This document shows, piece after piece, positions 1-10,082 of a stretch of 64,000 bases of DNA (within the stretch, counting starts at the first letter, position 1; every line of letters begins with the position of its first letter). The stretch is taken from contig NZ_CP115543.1 in NCBI RefSeq assembly GCF_031834615.1, positions 1,933,001-1,997,000 on the forward strand. Direction: 5' to 3'. Below the pieces are notes generated by a model that had not been told where the DNA came from, did no database searches, and worked only from the letters and a program-made list of their open reading frames with translations. The position numbers and the translations under genes were made by a program. The DNA comes from Stenotrophomonas aracearum (GTDB lineage: Bacteria; Pseudomonadota; Gammaproteobacteria; Xanthomonadales; Xanthomonadaceae).

Positions 1-2
1 TG

Positions 3-701
3 GAGCCGCATTCGATCAGCCGCCTGATCGGCGCGCCCCCGGGCTATGTCGGGTTCGACCAGGGCGGCCTGCTCACCGAGAAGATCGTCAAGACCCCGCA
101 CTGCGTGCTGCTGCTGGACGAGGTGGAAAAGGCCCACCCGGATATCTTCAACATCCTGCTGCAGGTCATGGATCGTGGCGTGCTGACCGACACCAACGGG
201 CGCGAGGCGAACTTCAAGAACGTGGTGCTGGTGATGACCACCAATGCCGGCGCGGCGCAGGCCTCGCGGCGGTCGATCGGCTTCACCCGCCAGGACCACG
301 CCACCGACGCGATGGAGATCATCCGCAAGAGCTTCACGCCGGAATTCCGCAACCGCCTTGACGCGGTGGTGCAGTTCCAGCCGCTGGGCTTCGAGCACAT
401 CCTGCGCGTGGTGGACAAGTTCCTGATCGAGCTGGAAATGCTGCTGCAGGAAAAGCACGTCAGCCTGTCGGCCACCCCGACCGCGCGCGACTGGCTGGCC
501 CGCCACGGCTTCGACCCGCTGATGGGCGCCCGCCCGATGGCCCGCGTGATCCAGGACAAGATCAAGCGCCCGCTGGCCGACCAGCTGCTGTTCGGCAAGC
601 TGGTCAACGGTGGCCGGGTCAGCATCGACGTCCGCGACGACGAGCTGTTCGTGGAAACACAGGCCGAACCGGAGCGGTTGCTGCCGGCAACGGTGGAATG
701 A
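3..701 (+). CDS. clpA: ATP-dependent Clp protease ATP-binding subunit ClpA (C-terminal part)
   Basis: The 5' end lies outside the window; the reading frame begins at base 3. The visible 232 residues are the second AAA+ module and C-terminal domain of ClpA, the unfoldase that feeds substrates to ClpP in the cytoplasm. They include the pore-loop region around GYVGFDQGG, the Walker B motif LLLDEVEKAHPD, the sensor-1 stretch VVLVMTTNAG, the arginine-finger region FTPEFRNRLD and the sensor-2 motif GARPMAR. The gene ends with TGA and a strong hairpin terminator follows. Identification as ClpA rather than ClpB rests on the C-terminal domain (IQDKIKRPLADQLLFG). clpS would be expected upstream but is not visible. 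Confidence 0.95.
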   Translation, partial: EPHSISRLIGAPPGYVGFDQGGLLTEKIVKTPHCVLLLDEVEKAHPDIFNILLQVMDRGVLTDTNGREANFKNVVLVMTTNAGAAQASRRSIGFTRQDHATDAMEIIRKSFTPEFRNRLDAVVQFQPLGFEHILRVVDKFLIELEMLLQEKHVSLSATPTARDWLARHGFDPLMGARPMARVIQDKIKRPLADQLLFGKLVNGGRVSIDVRDDELFVETQAEPERLLPATVE

Positions 702-726
702 CCTGCGGACGCTGATCGAAGATCGG

Positions 727-753
727 AAAAACGCCCCTTACGGGGCGTTTTTT
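727..753. terminator. Bidirectional intrinsic terminator between clpA and the convergent small gene
   Basis: An 11-bp stem, AAAAACGCCCC pairing with GGGGCGTTTTT around a short TTAC loop, has an A tract on one side and a T tract on the other. It can therefore end clpA transcription and that of the convergent minus-strand gene at 767-1138. Confidence 0.9.
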
Positions 754-766
754 CTGGGCGGTGTCT

Positions 767-1138
767 TCAGCGCGCGCGGCGCGTGAATACCTCGGCAGTG
801 ATGGGTTGCACCGCAGTGACCTCGCAGGACTGCGAATCGGTGCGCAGCTTGCTGCCGCCGGCGCCGCAGAGCTGGCCTTGGTGATCGGGGGTGACGAATT
901 CCACCTTGCGCGAGGTGGCGGCGCTGCTGCACGAGCGGGCGAAACGGACCAGGTAGTGGTCGCTGCCGTTCTGCAGCAGGATGCTTTCAGCGGCGCTCCT
1001 GCGAACCACCTGGTGGTCGGGGGCCAGCGCGATGCAGTCGGAACCGGCGGCAGCAGCCGTGTCGGGTGCGGTCTGTGCCGACGCCGAGCCGGCAGCGGTG
1101 GCGACAACCAGCAGGCACAGCGGGATCAGGGTTTTCAT
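767..1138 (-). CDS. Small exported protein, possibly distant DUF6491-like
   Basis: A 123-residue protein with a classic Sec signal peptide (MKTLIPLCLLVVATAAGSASAQ, cleavage expected after the SASA-Q region). The mature part has four cysteines and alternating beta-like stretches (SILLQNGSDHYLVRF, RKVEFVTPDH), so it is probably a small disulfide-containing periplasmic protein. The pattern (Cys, then a short basic loop, then LVRFARSC and a C-terminal TAVQPI) loosely recalls DUF6491 proteins, of which a clearer member lies at 61336-61836. The family assignment is weak. It stands alone between clpA and infA, and no function can be given. Confidence 0.7.
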   Translation of the reverse strand: MKTLIPLCLLVVATAAGSASAQTAPDTAAAAGSDCIALAPDHQVVRRSAAESILLQNGSDHYLVRFARSCSSAATSRKVEFVTPDHQGQLCGAGGSKLRTDSQSCEVTAVQPITAEVFTRRAR

Positions 1139-1299
1139 GTCGGGGGCCGGGATGTGGCGGTCCGGAGCGGACCGGATACCACCATGCCTGTGCGCGGCGG
1201 CAGGCGAATCTGCATCAAGGCAGGCTGACTGATGTCAGGGTGAAGGCGGTCAGGGTGACTGTTGGCCTACCTGGACAGGCTGAATGGCGCCCACGCAGA

Positions 1300-1322
1300 A
1301 AGGCCAGCACGGGGCTGGCCTT
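1300..1322 (-). terminator. Probable infA terminator
   Basis: A 9-bp stem AAGGCCAGC / GCTGGCCTT with a 5-nt loop lies about 35 bp after the infA stop. On the minus strand it is followed only by TCTG, so the T tract is weak. Confidence 0.5.
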
Positions 1323-1355
1323 CGAACGCGTCTTCCGCAGAAGCCGCCTTACCGC

Positions 1356-1574
1356 TTACTTCATGCGGTAGGTAATGCGACCCTTGGTCAGGTCGTACGG
1401 CGTCATTTCAACCTTGACGCGGTCGCCGGTCAGGATGCGGATGTAGTTCTTGCGCATGCGGCCGGAGATATGGGCAATGATTTCATGCCCGTTTTCCAGT
1501 CGAACGCGGAAAGTGGTGTTCGGCAGCGTCTCGCTGACGGTGCCTTCGAACTCGATGGAGTCGTCTTTCGACAT
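1356..1574 (-). CDS. infA: Translation initiation factor IF-1
   Basis: A 72-residue S1/OB-fold protein, [13 protein letters not shown]...GRITYRMK, the exact size and sequence pattern of bacterial IF-1, which occupies the ribosomal A site during initiation and helps IF-2 and IF-3. An upstream ATG in the same frame would add 45 residues unlike any IF-1, so the start at 1574 was chosen. The gene stands alone on the minus strand between the small exported protein and aat, with a GTAG-type palindromic repeat between infA and aat. Confidence 0.97.
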   Translation of the reverse strand: MSKDDSIEFEGTVSETLPNTTFRVRLENGHEIIAHISGRMRKNYIRILTGDRVKVEMTPYDLTKGRITYRMK

Positions 1575-1711
1575 GTAGTCCTGTGCAGGTCTATAAACGG
1601 CCGAGCTGGCCTTAAGAGCGGGCATTTTACGCAGGTTGGCCCCGGGATGCAAAGTTTGCGTTAACTGGGGGGATAACCGTGGCTCGAACAACCACCGTGG
1701 TCCGATCAACC

Positions 1712-1771
1712 GTAGTGCCGGCCGCCGGCCGGCTCCAGGCGATATCGGGAGCCGGCGGCGGCCGGCACTAC
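1712..1771. repeat. Pair of inverted GTAG (SMAG-type) stem-loop repeats
   Basis: Two copies of the repeat face each other. The plus copy starts GTAGTGCCGGCCGCCGGCC at 1712; the minus copy reads GTAGTGCCGGCCGCCGCC from 1771. They are joined by about 10 bp. Each copy can fold alone and the pair can form one long cruciform. The GTAG head and GC-rich self-complementary body match SMAG elements known from S. maltophilia. The minus copy overlaps the aat stop codon. Confidence 0.85.
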
Positions 1772-2502
1772 GCCGAGGTTGCCGCCGCCTGTGTTCGAAA
1801 CCGGCCGCTCCAACTTTCCGGCGCTTCCGGCATCTGCACCTGCTCCCGCAGCACTCCTAGAAAGCGCTCCCGGGGCCAATGCTCAGCTCCCATGCTCAGC
1901 AGATGGTCGTTCTCAACCTGCGCGTCGATCAGCGGCCAGCCCTGCGACCCCAGATAGTGCGCCAGCCCGGCCAGCGCCACCTTCGAGCCGCCGCTCTCCG
2001 CGCTGAACATGCTCTCGCCGAAGAACATCCGCCCGATCGCCACCCCATAGATGCCGCCCACCAGCCGCTCGCCGTCCAGCACCTCGATGGAATGGGCGTA
2101 CCCCAGCCCATGCAGGGCCACATAGGCCTCGACCATGTCGCGGGTAATCCAGGTGCCGTCCTGCCCGGGACGCGGGCTGGCCGAACAGGCCTGGATGACC
2201 TCGCGGAACCGCGTGTCCGCGCGCAGGGTCCAGCCGCTGCCGCGCAGGCTGCGCCGGAACCGCGAGGACAGGCGCACGCCGTCGGTGCGGAACACCATGC
2301 GCGGGTCCGGCGACCACCACAGCAGCGGCTGGCCCTCGGAAAACCACGGGAAGATACCGCCCGCATAGGCGTTCAGCAGCCGCACCGGCGAAAGGTCGCC
2401 GCCCAGCGCCAGCAGGCCGTCCGGTTCGCGCAGGGCGGTTTCGGCTGGCGGGAATGGCGCGTCGGAGCGGTCTTCCAGCCGCCACGGCAGGTGTCGGGTC
2501 AT
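1768..2502 (-). CDS. aat: Leucyl/phenylalanyl-tRNA--protein transferase
   Basis: This 244-residue enzyme adds Leu or Phe from charged tRNA to proteins with N-terminal Arg or Lys, marking them for ClpAPS; this fits its closeness to clpA. Hallmarks are [20 protein letters not shown] near residue 35, [10 protein letters not shown], and [19 protein letters not shown]. Length is normal for the family (about 230-250). It overlaps the upstream GNAT gene by 4 bases (ATGA), indicating translational coupling. Its TAG stop falls inside the minus-strand copy of the SMAG repeat, so the last residues may have been reset by the repeat. Confidence 0.96.
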   Translation of the reverse strand: MTRHLPWRLEDRSDAPFPPAETALREPDGLLALGGDLSPVRLLNAYAGGIFPWFSEGQPLLWWSPDPRMVFRTDGVRLSSRFRRSLRGSGWTLRADTRFREVIQACSASPRPGQDGTWITRDMVEAYVALHGLGYAHSIEVLDGERLVGGIYGVAIGRMFFGESMFSAESGGSKVALAGLAHYLGSQGWPLIDAQVENDHLLSMGAEHWPRERFLGVLREQVQMPEAPESWSGRFRTQAAATSA

Positions 2503-3629
2503 GTCGGTTCACCGTCCTTGAACGGGCTGTGCCCGGCCAGCACGTGGGCATAGCGGCGTACGTCGGCGCGCTCCTGTTCGCACCAGCCGGCCAGGGCTTC
2601 TGCGAACGCCGATTCGGCGATCCAGTGGCGGCTGCGCACCGTTGTCGGCAGGAAGCCGCGGGCCAGCTTGTGCTCGCCCTGGGCGCCGGGTTCGAACCGC
2701 GCCAGGCCTTCACGCAGGCAGTATTCGATGCCCTGGTAGTAGCAGGTCTCGAAGTGCAGGCCGGGCAGGGTGGCGCCGCCCCAATAGCGCCCGTACAGGG
2801 TGTCGGCACCGCGCAGGCACAGCGCGCCGGCCACCGGCTGGCCATCCAGCAGCGCCAGGAAGATCACCAGCCGGCGCGGCATCGTCGCCGCGAGGTGCTG
2901 CAGGAACGGCAGGGTCAGCGCCGGTGCGTTGCCATACTCGCTGAAGGTCTGCAGGTAGAACTGGTGCATGGCCTGCAGGTCGTCGGCGCTGGCCTCGTCG
3001 CCATGCACGATCCGGTAGGTGACGCCGGTGCGGGCGAGCTTGGCGCGTTCCTGGCGGATGTTCTTGCGATGCTTGTGGTCCATAGCGGCGAGGAAGCCGC
3101 TGAAGTCGGTCCAGTCGCCCGGGTTGTGCCACTGGAACTGGATGTCCTCGCGCAGCAGCCACTCCGGCCCGAAGGCGGAGTCGTCATCGGTCGGATGGAA
3201 GTTCACGTGTGCCGACGACCAGCCCATGCGTCCGACCTCGCCGCGCAGGGCGTCGACCAGTGCCCCGGCGGTCCCGGCATCCCGGGTGAGAAGGCGCGGT
3301 CCGGTCACTGGCGAGTACGGCACTGCACCCAGCCACTTCGGGAAGTAGTCCAACCCATGCCGCGCATACGCGTTGGCCCAGGCGTGATCGAACACAAACT
3401 CGCCATGCGAGTTGTCCTTGAGATAGCCGGGCACCGCGCCGACCAGCTGGTCGCCTTCCCACAGGGTGAAGTGGCGCGGTCGCCAACCCCACTCTGGCCG
3501 CAGGCAGCCGTGCTCTTCCAGCCCCGCCAGGAAGGCATGACTGACAAACGGGTTGCACCCGTCATGCAGGGCATCCCAATCGGCGGCGGGAAGGTCGGTG
3601 AGGCGATGAAGAAAGCGTGTATCGGGCAT
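2499..3629 (-). CDS. GNAT family N-acetyltransferase (COG3146/DUF482)
   Basis: A protein of about 376 residues of the family annotated as peptidogalycan biosynthesis protein or DUF482. This is a double GNAT fold related to FemX-like enzymes (core DHKHRKNIRQERAKLARTG; PVAGALCLRGADTLYGRYWGG; HFETCYYQGIEYCLREGLARFEPGAQGE). The substrate is not established. The start at 3629 (MPDTRF) was preferred over an ATG six codons upstream because relatives begin close to this point. The gene overlaps aat by 4 bases, so both are probably one transcript. Upstream, the trxB terminator separates it from trxB. Confidence 0.85.
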   Translation of the reverse strand: MPDTRFLHRLTDLPAADWDALHDGCNPFVSHAFLAGLEEHGCLRPEWGWRPRHFTLWEGDQLVGAVPGYLKDNSHGEFVFDHAWANAYARHGLDYFPKWLGAVPYSPVTGPRLLTRDAGTAGALVDALRGEVGRMGWSSAHVNFHPTDDDSAFGPEWLLREDIQFQWHNPGDWTDFSGFLAAMDHKHRKNIRQERAKLARTGVTYRIVHGDEASADDLQAMHQFYLQTFSEYGNAPALTLPFLQHLAATMPRRLVIFLALLDGQPVAGALCLRGADTLYGRYWGGATLPGLHFETCYYQGIEYCLREGLARFEPGAQGEHKLARGFLPTTVRSRHWIAESAFAEALAGWCEQERADVRRYAHVLAGHSPFKDGEPT

Positions 3630-3650
3630 GCACAAAGGATAGGGCATACG

Positions 3651-3679
3651 AAAAAGGCCGGCAGTGTATGCCGGCCTTT
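3651..3679 (-). terminator. trxB terminator
   Basis: An 11-bp stem AAAGGCCGGCA / TGCCGGCCTTT with a 5-nt loop is followed on the minus strand by TTTTTC. It lies 24 bp after the trxB stop and upstream of the GNAT gene. Confidence 0.9.
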
Positions 3680-3702
3680 CATGCGTCCCAGGTGCAGCGC
3701 AC

Positions 3703-4767
<1,065 letters not shown>

Positions 4768-4908
4768 TCAAGGCGAGCAGCGGAACGCGGTGAGCCAGCA
4801 GGGCATTCGCAACCCCTGCGCCGGAGAATTGGCGCCGAACCCTACCGGCCTCGGCATCAGTCGTTTATTATCAAGGACTAACAGTGCATTCCCAAGGTCT
4901 GGTCTAAG

Positions 4909-7275
4909 GTGGCGAAGCAGGTCCCGGAACGATCCAAGTCTGCCGACGGCAAGGCGGCATCGCGCCGTGCCGCGGCTGCGGCGCCGGTCGACAACCCGCG
5001 CAAACAGCGTCTGTGGCGCGATCTCGGCCTGATCGCGATCGCCCCGGCGCTGCTCTATCTGATTGCCAGTCTGTTCACGTATTCCGCGTCTGACCCGGGT
5101 TGGTCGCACACCGGCAGCGTGGTCGCGCCGATCCAGAACATGGGAGGCCGGGTAGGGGCCTGGGTGGCCGACGTGCTGCTGCAGCTGTTCGGTTACATGG
5201 CCTTCCTGCTGCCGATCGTGCTCGGCGCGCTGGCCTGGTTTGCGATGTTCGGCCTCAAGCGCGAAAGCAAGGGCGAGCACGACCTGGACCCGGCGCTGCG
5301 CCTGGTCGGGCTGGTCGGCTTCCTGATCGCCGGCACCGGCTTCCTGCACCTGCGCCTGTTCAGCGGCGATGTCGGCCATGCCGGCGGCATCCTTGGCCGC
5401 CTGGTCGGCAATTCGCTCAGTGCCGGTTTCGGCGCGCTCGGCGCCAACATGTTCGTGCTGGTGCTGCTGCTGGCCTCGATCACGCTGGCCACGGGCATCT
5501 CGTGGTTCGTGGTGATGGAGAAGATCGGCCGCGCCGTGCTGGCTCTTCCGCCGCTGCTCAGCAAGAAGAAGGAGCAGGCCAACGAATGGCAGCAGACCCG
5601 CGCCATGCGCGAGGAGCGCCAGGAAGTGCGCAAGGTCGACGCCGAAGTGCGCGCCAAGCGCGAGCCGGTCAAGATCGAGCCGCGCCCGGAGCCGGTGCTG
5701 GAGAAGAGCGACCGCGCCAAGCGCGAGACCCAGATTCCGATGTTCCGTGGCGTGAATGGCGACGGTTCGGACCTGCCGCCGCTGGCGCTGCTGGACGATC
5801 CCAAGCCGCAGCCCAAGGGCTACGACGAGACCACGCTGGAAACGCTGTCGCGCCAGATCGAGTTCAAGCTCAAGGACTTCCGCATCGATGCGCAGGTGGT
5901 CGGCGCCTACCCGGGCCCGGTGATCACCCGCTTCGAGATCGAGCCGGCGCCGGGCATCAAGGTCAGCCAGATCAGCTCGCTGGACAAGGACATCGCGCGC
6001 GGCCTGTCGGTGAAGTCGGTGCGCGTGGTCGACGTGATTCCGGGCAAGTCGGTGGTGGGCCTCGAGATCCCCAACGTCACCCGCGAAATGATCTACCTGT
6101 CCGAACTGCTGCGCTCCAAGGAGTACGACAAGTCGGCCAGTCCGCTGACCCTGGCGCTGGGCAAGGACATTGCCGGGCGCCCGACCGTGGCCGACCTGGC
6201 GCGCATGCCGCACCTGCTGGTGGCCGGTACCACCGGCTCGGGCAAGTCGGTGGCGGTCAACGCGATGGTGCTGAGCCTGCTGTACAAGGCTTCGCCGAAA
6301 GACCTGCGGATGCTGATGATCGACCCGAAGATGCTCGAACTGAGCGTCTACCAGGGTATTCCGCACCTGCTGGCGCCGGTGGTCACCGACATGAAGGAGG
6401 CCGCCAACGGCCTGCGCTGGTGCGTGGCCGAAATGGAACGCCGCTACAAGCTGATGAGCGCGGTGGGCGTGCGCAACCTGGCCGGCTTCAACAAGAAGGT
6501 CAAGGACGCCGAAGACGCCGGCCAGCCGCTGATGGATCCGCTGTTCAAGCCGAATCCCGAGCTGGGCGAACCGCCCCGTCCGCTGGAAACGCTGCCGTTC
6601 ATCGTGATCTTCATCGACGAATTCGCCGACATGATGATGATTGTCGGCAAAAAGGTCGAAGAACTCATCGCGCGCCTGGCGCAGAAGGCCCGTGCGGCCG
6701 GCATCCACCTGATCCTGGCCACCCAGCGCCCGTCGGTGGACGTGATCACCGGCCTGATCAAGGCCAACATCCCGACCCGCATCGGCTTCCAGGTCAGCTC
6801 CAAGATTGACTCGCGCACCATCCTGGACCAGTCCGGCGCGGAAACGCTGCTGGGTCACGGCGACATGCTGTACCTGCCGCCGGGCACCGCGCTGCCGGAC
6901 CGTGTCCACGGCGCGTTCGTGTCGGACGAGGAAGTGCATCGCGTGGTCGAACACCTCAAGGCCAGCGGCCCGGCCGACTACATCAGCGGCGTGCTGGACG
7001 AAGTGCAGATGATGGGCGACGGCGTGGTGGTGGGCGCGGGCGGCCTGCCCGAAACCAGCGCCGCGGCCGGCGACGAGTCCGACCCGCTGTACGACGAAGC
7101 GGTACGGATCGTGACCGAAACGCGCCGCGCGTCGATTTCCGGCGTGCAGCGCCGGCTCAAGATCGGCTACAACCGCGCCGCGCGCCTGATCGAAGCGATG
7201 GAAAACGCCGGCGTGGTCAGCCCGCCCGAACACAACGGTGACCGCAGCGTACTGGCCCCACCGCCGCCGAAGTAA
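4909..7275 (+). CDS. ftsK: DNA translocase FtsK
   Basis: A 788-residue septal DNA pump that clears chromosome dimers and activates XerCD at dif. The N-terminal part carries four or more transmembrane segments (roughly residues 35-215), followed by a short charged linker, the beta domain ([22 protein letters not shown]), the RecA-like motor with Walker A GTTGSGKS near residue 440 and Walker [14 protein letters not shown], and the C-terminal gamma winged helix (LYDEAVRIV...[19 protein letters not shown]) that reads KOPS. The linker is far shorter than in E. coli FtsK, as is usual outside enterobacteria. The start is GTG at 4909; no ATG is available in frame before the first membrane segment. 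Confidence 0.96.
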   Translation: MAKQVPERSKSADGKAASRRAAAAAPVDNPRKQRLWRDLGLIAIAPALLYLIASLFTYSASDPGWSHTGSVVAPIQNMGGRVGAWVADVLLQLFGYMAFLLPIVLGALAWFAMFGLKRESKGEHDLDPALRLVGLVGFLIAGTGFLHLRLFSGDVGHAGGILGRLVGNSLSAGFGALGANMFVLVLLLASITLATGISWFVVMEKIGRAVLALPPLLSKKKEQANEWQQTRAMREERQEVRKVDAEVRAKREPVKIEPRPEPVLEKSDRAKRETQIPMFRGVNGDGSDLPPLALLDDPKPQPKGYDETTLETLSRQIEFKLKDFRIDAQVVGAYPGPVITRFEIEPAPGIKVSQISSLDKDIARGLSVKSVRVVDVIPGKSVVGLEIPNVTREMIYLSELLRSKEYDKSASPLTLALGKDIAGRPTVADLARMPHLLVAGTTGSGKSVAVNAMVLSLLYKASPKDLRMLMIDPKMLELSVYQGIPHLLAPVVTDMKEAANGLRWCVAEMERRYKLMSAVGVRNLAGFNKKVKDAEDAGQPLMDPLFKPNPELGEPPRPLETLPFIVIFIDEFADMMMIVGKKVEELIARLAQKARAAGIHLILATQRPSVDVITGLIKANIPTRIGFQVSSKIDSRTILDQSGAETLLGHGDMLYLPPGTALPDRVHGAFVSDEEVHRVVEHLKASGPADYISGVLDEVQMMGDGVVVGAGGLPETSAAAGDESDPLYDEAVRIVTETRRASISGVQRRLKIGYNRAARLIEAMENAGVVSPPEHNGDRSVLAPPPPK

Positions 7276-7305
7276 CGTCTGTATCGGGAACACCGATGTA
7301 CTGCG

Positions 7306-7330
7306 GTAGAGCCACGCCCTGCGTGGCTGC
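7306..7330 (+). repeat. GTAG (SMAG-type) stem-loop repeat
   Basis: GTAG is followed by the stem AGCCACGC / GCGTGGCT around a CCT loop, between ftsK and the transglutaminase-like gene. A single copy. Confidence 0.75.
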
Positions 7331-7368
7331 ACGGCGACCATGACGGCATGAACAACCAAGGAACGACG

Positions 7369-9327
7369 ATGATTCGCATGTCATGGATTGCCGCGTGTGC
7401 ACTGGCATGGGCGCCCCTGCAGGTCATGGCGCAGGCCGCCGCACCGGCGCCCACTCCCGTGCCCGCCATCGCCCCCACCTCCGCCCCGGCGTCCAACGAC
7501 ACCCAGGCCAGCAACAACTTCAGCTTCGTGCAGTACCGCGCCGACTACGAAGTGCGCGCCGACGCCAGCAACGTGCAGACCGAGTCCTACGACATCCTGC
7601 TCAAGACCAAGGCGGCCGTGGAGCAGTTCAGCCAGGTGCGGCTGAGCTACAGCGAGAAGATGGAAACGCTGGAGGTGCTCTCGGCCTACACGCTCACCGC
7701 CGATGGCCAGCGCCGCGACGTGCCGGCCGACCGCATCTACACCCAGGAAAGCTATTCCAGCGCGGCGGCGGCGATGTATGCCGACCGCAAGGTCAAGGTG
7801 GTGGTGTTTCCGAACCTGGCCCCCGGCACCCGGGTGGTCTACCAGACCCGGCGCACCCAGAACGTGCCGTATTTCCCCGGCTACTTCAGCCTGTGGGAAA
7901 CCTTCAACGTGTTCCAGCAGTACGACGATGCCCAAGTCACCCTGACCGCGCCGGCGTCGCTGCCGATGTACGTGCAGCAGCGCGGCGTGCAGGGCAGCCA
8001 GGCGCCGACCGTACGCAACGGCCAGGCCCGCTGGACATGGAAATACCGCCGCAGCGAGCCGATGCCGGTGCAGAACTGGACCGCGCAGCCCTGGGAATTC
8101 AGCCCCACCATCATGGCCAGCACCTACCGCGACTGGGCGCAGGTGGCCCGCGCCTACCAGCTCAAGGGCGGCGAGGCGGCCAACGTGACCCCGGGCATCC
8201 AGGCGCTGGCCGACGAGGTCACCCGCGGCATCAGTGACCGCCGCGAGCAGGCGGCCGCGCTGTACCGCTGGGTCTCGCAGAACATCCGCTACGTGGCGGT
8301 GTACCTGGGCAACGGCGGGCTGGAGCCGAACCCGGCGCAGAGCATCCTCGACAACCACTACGGCGACTGCAAGGACCACGTGGTGATCCTGGAGGCGCTG
8401 CTGGCCGCGCGCGGGATCGACAGCACGCCGGTGCTGATCGGCGCCGGCGGCGGGCCGACCCTGCCGGCGATTCCGATGCTGGGCCGCTTCAACCACGCCA
8501 TCACCTACGTGCCCGAGTTCGACCTGTACCTGGATTCCACCAGCGCCTACGCGCGCTTCGGCCAGCTGCCCGACGCCGACCTGGGCGCACCGGTACTGCA
8601 TACCCGCCAGGCCACCGTGGCACGCACCCCGGACAACGACGCGGCGCGCAACGGTTCCGGCTTCGAGGTGACCTTCGAGTTCTCGCCCGGCGGCGACGTG
8701 CAGGGCCGCACCGTGCAGCAGCCGCGCGAAGTGAGCGAGATCGGCATGCGCGGCGCGTTCGCCCGGCTCAATGCGCAGAACCGGGCGCGGGTGGAGGAGT
8801 CGATCATGGCGTCGTCCGGCTTCGACGGCAGTGGCACCCTGACCCTGCTGGGCGACCCGCAGGACCTGACCCGTCCGTTCAACTACCGCTACGACTTCCA
8901 CGCCACCGACTACGTGGACTTCGGCGTGGTCGGCGGCATGGTGCTGCCGGACCCGCCCGGTGGCGAGTCGTTCCGCGACATCTACACCACCACGTCGGCG
9001 CCGGACAACGCGACCCCGTTCTACTGCAACGACAGCCTGCGCGAAGAGACCTACCGGCTGCAGTACCCGGCCGGGGTGCCGATCGTGGCGATGCCGCGCG
9101 ACCTGGACTTCCACAACGCCGCCGGCGAGTACCAGCTGCAGTGGCGTCGCGAAGGGCAGGCCATCGTGGCCCGGCACCGCCTGCACCAACGGGCCGTGCG
9201 TGGCGCGCAGGCGCTGTGCCAGCCCGGCGACTATGCCGCGTTCCGCGAGCTGTACCAGCAGGTACGGCGCGGTTTCCGCGGCCAGGTCGTGTACGGTGAT
9301 CTTCGTACCGTGCAGTCGGTTCCATGA
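7369..9327 (+). CDS. DUF3857 and transglutaminase-like domain exported protein
   Basis: A protein of about 652 residues with a Sec signal peptide (start MIRMSWIAACALAWA, cleavage near VMAQA), followed by a DUF3857 beta-rich domain and a transglutaminase-like core. The core carries the cysteine in YGDCKDHVVILEALL near residue 334, the histidine in RFNHAITYV and the aspartate in YLDST, so the Cys-His-Asp triad is intact. Proteins of this family are periplasmic and their substrates are unknown. The ATG at 7369 has a well-spaced AAGGA and was chosen over one seven codons upstream. The gene runs toward lolA, 64 bp on. Confidence 0.9.
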   Translation: MIRMSWIAACALAWAPLQVMAQAAAPAPTPVPAIAPTSAPASNDTQASNNFSFVQYRADYEVRADASNVQTESYDILLKTKAAVEQFSQVRLSYSEKMETLEVLSAYTLTADGQRRDVPADRIYTQESYSSAAAAMYADRKVKVVVFPNLAPGTRVVYQTRRTQNVPYFPGYFSLWETFNVFQQYDDAQVTLTAPASLPMYVQQRGVQGSQAPTVRNGQARWTWKYRRSEPMPVQNWTAQPWEFSPTIMASTYRDWAQVARAYQLKGGEAANVTPGIQALADEVTRGISDRREQAAALYRWVSQNIRYVAVYLGNGGLEPNPAQSILDNHYGDCKDHVVILEALLAARGIDSTPVLIGAGGGPTLPAIPMLGRFNHAITYVPEFDLYLDSTSAYARFGQLPDADLGAPVLHTRQATVARTPDNDAARNGSGFEVTFEFSPGGDVQGRTVQQPREVSEIGMRGAFARLNAQNRARVEESIMASSGFDGSGTLTLLGDPQDLTRPFNYRYDFHATDYVDFGVVGGMVLPDPPGGESFRDIYTTTSAPDNATPFYCNDSLREETYRLQYPAGVPIVAMPRDLDFHNAAGEYQLQWRREGQAIVARHRLHQRAVRGAQALCQPGDYAAFRELYQQVRRGFRGQVVYGDLRTVQSVP

Positions 9328-9391
9328 TCCCCCATTCAGGATGCTCCGGGCACACTGCCGGGCATCCTCCAAATCTTGCCTGGATACCCGC

Positions 9392-10030
9392 ATGAACAGC
9401 ACCTTCCGCCGCTCCCTCGTTGCCGCCACGCTGCTGGTTGCCAGCGTCGGCTCGGCCACCGCCTGGGCCGGTGCCCGGGATGAACTGAACAAGTTCACCA
9501 AGGACCTCAAGGGCCTGTCCGGGGACTTCAGCCAGCAGGTGTTCGACAGCAAGGGCAAGGTCAAGGAATCCACCAGCGGCACTCTGGCGCTGTCGGCGCC
9601 GCGCCAGTTCCGCTGGGAGTACCTCAAGCCGCACGAGCAGCTGATCGTGGCCGACGGCAAGAACGTCTGGGTGTACGAGAAGGACCTGGAGCAGGCGACC
9701 AAGCGTGCGCAGGGCGCCGAAGAGCAGAACAGCCCGCTGACCGCGCTGATCAACCCCAAGCTGCTGGACCAGCAGTACGACGTGAGCGAAGAAGCGGCGC
9801 CGCGCGACGGCCTCCAGTGGCTGTCGCTGAGCCCGAAGCGTGAGACCGAGACCTCGTTCCAGTACGCCGCGCTGGGCTTCAATGCGCAGGGCTTGGCGCG
9901 CATGGAAGTGACCGATGCAGTCAACCAGCGCACCGTGATCAGCTTCAGCGGGTGGAAGCGCAATCCGGCGTTCAAGCCGGGTACCTTCACGTTTACCCCG
10001 CCGAAGGGCACCGACGTCATCGGGAATTGA
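9392..10030 (+). CDS. lolA: Outer-membrane lipoprotein carrier protein LolA
   Basis: A 212-residue periplasmic shuttle that takes lipoproteins from LolCDE to LolB. The signal peptide ends near ATAWA-GARDEL; the mature domain shows the family patterns LKGLSGDFSQQVFDSKGK, GTLALSAPRQFRWEYLKPHEQLIVADGKNVWVYEKDLEQAT and the C-terminal FTPPKGTDVIG. Length is normal. It lies between the DUF3857 gene and rarA; the order ftsK-lolA-rarA is conserved across gammaproteobacteria and supports the call. Confidence 0.96.
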   Translation: MNSTFRRSLVAATLLVASVGSATAWAGARDELNKFTKDLKGLSGDFSQQVFDSKGKVKESTSGTLALSAPRQFRWEYLKPHEQLIVADGKNVWVYEKDLEQATKRAQGAEEQNSPLTALINPKLLDQQYDVSEEAAPRDGLQWLSLSPKRETETSFQYAALGFNAQGLARMEVTDAVNQRTVISFSGWKRNPAFKPGTFTFTPPKGTDVIGN

Positions 10031-10033
10031 CGC

Positions 10034-10058
10034 GCAGCCGGGCAGGGCCCGGCGCTAC
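10034..10058 (-). repeat. GTAG (SMAG-type) stem-loop repeat
   Basis: On the minus strand it reads GTAGCGCCGGGC, loop CCT, GCCCGGCTGC. It sits four bases after the lolA stop, where it could also act as an mRNA-stabilising hairpin. Confidence 0.75.
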
Positions 10059-10082
10059 GTGATTCGGCCATACAATACGTAC

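Noticed and set aside
4768..7359. An 863-codon open frame opposite ftsK, and similar long frames opposite the transglutaminase gene (7381-10104) and along the permease genes (57239-59086)
   Set aside because: They mirror real genes in GC-rich DNA, have His/Arg/Gly-rich compositions without domains, and lack ribosome sites. The real genes in these stretches have clear family motifs.
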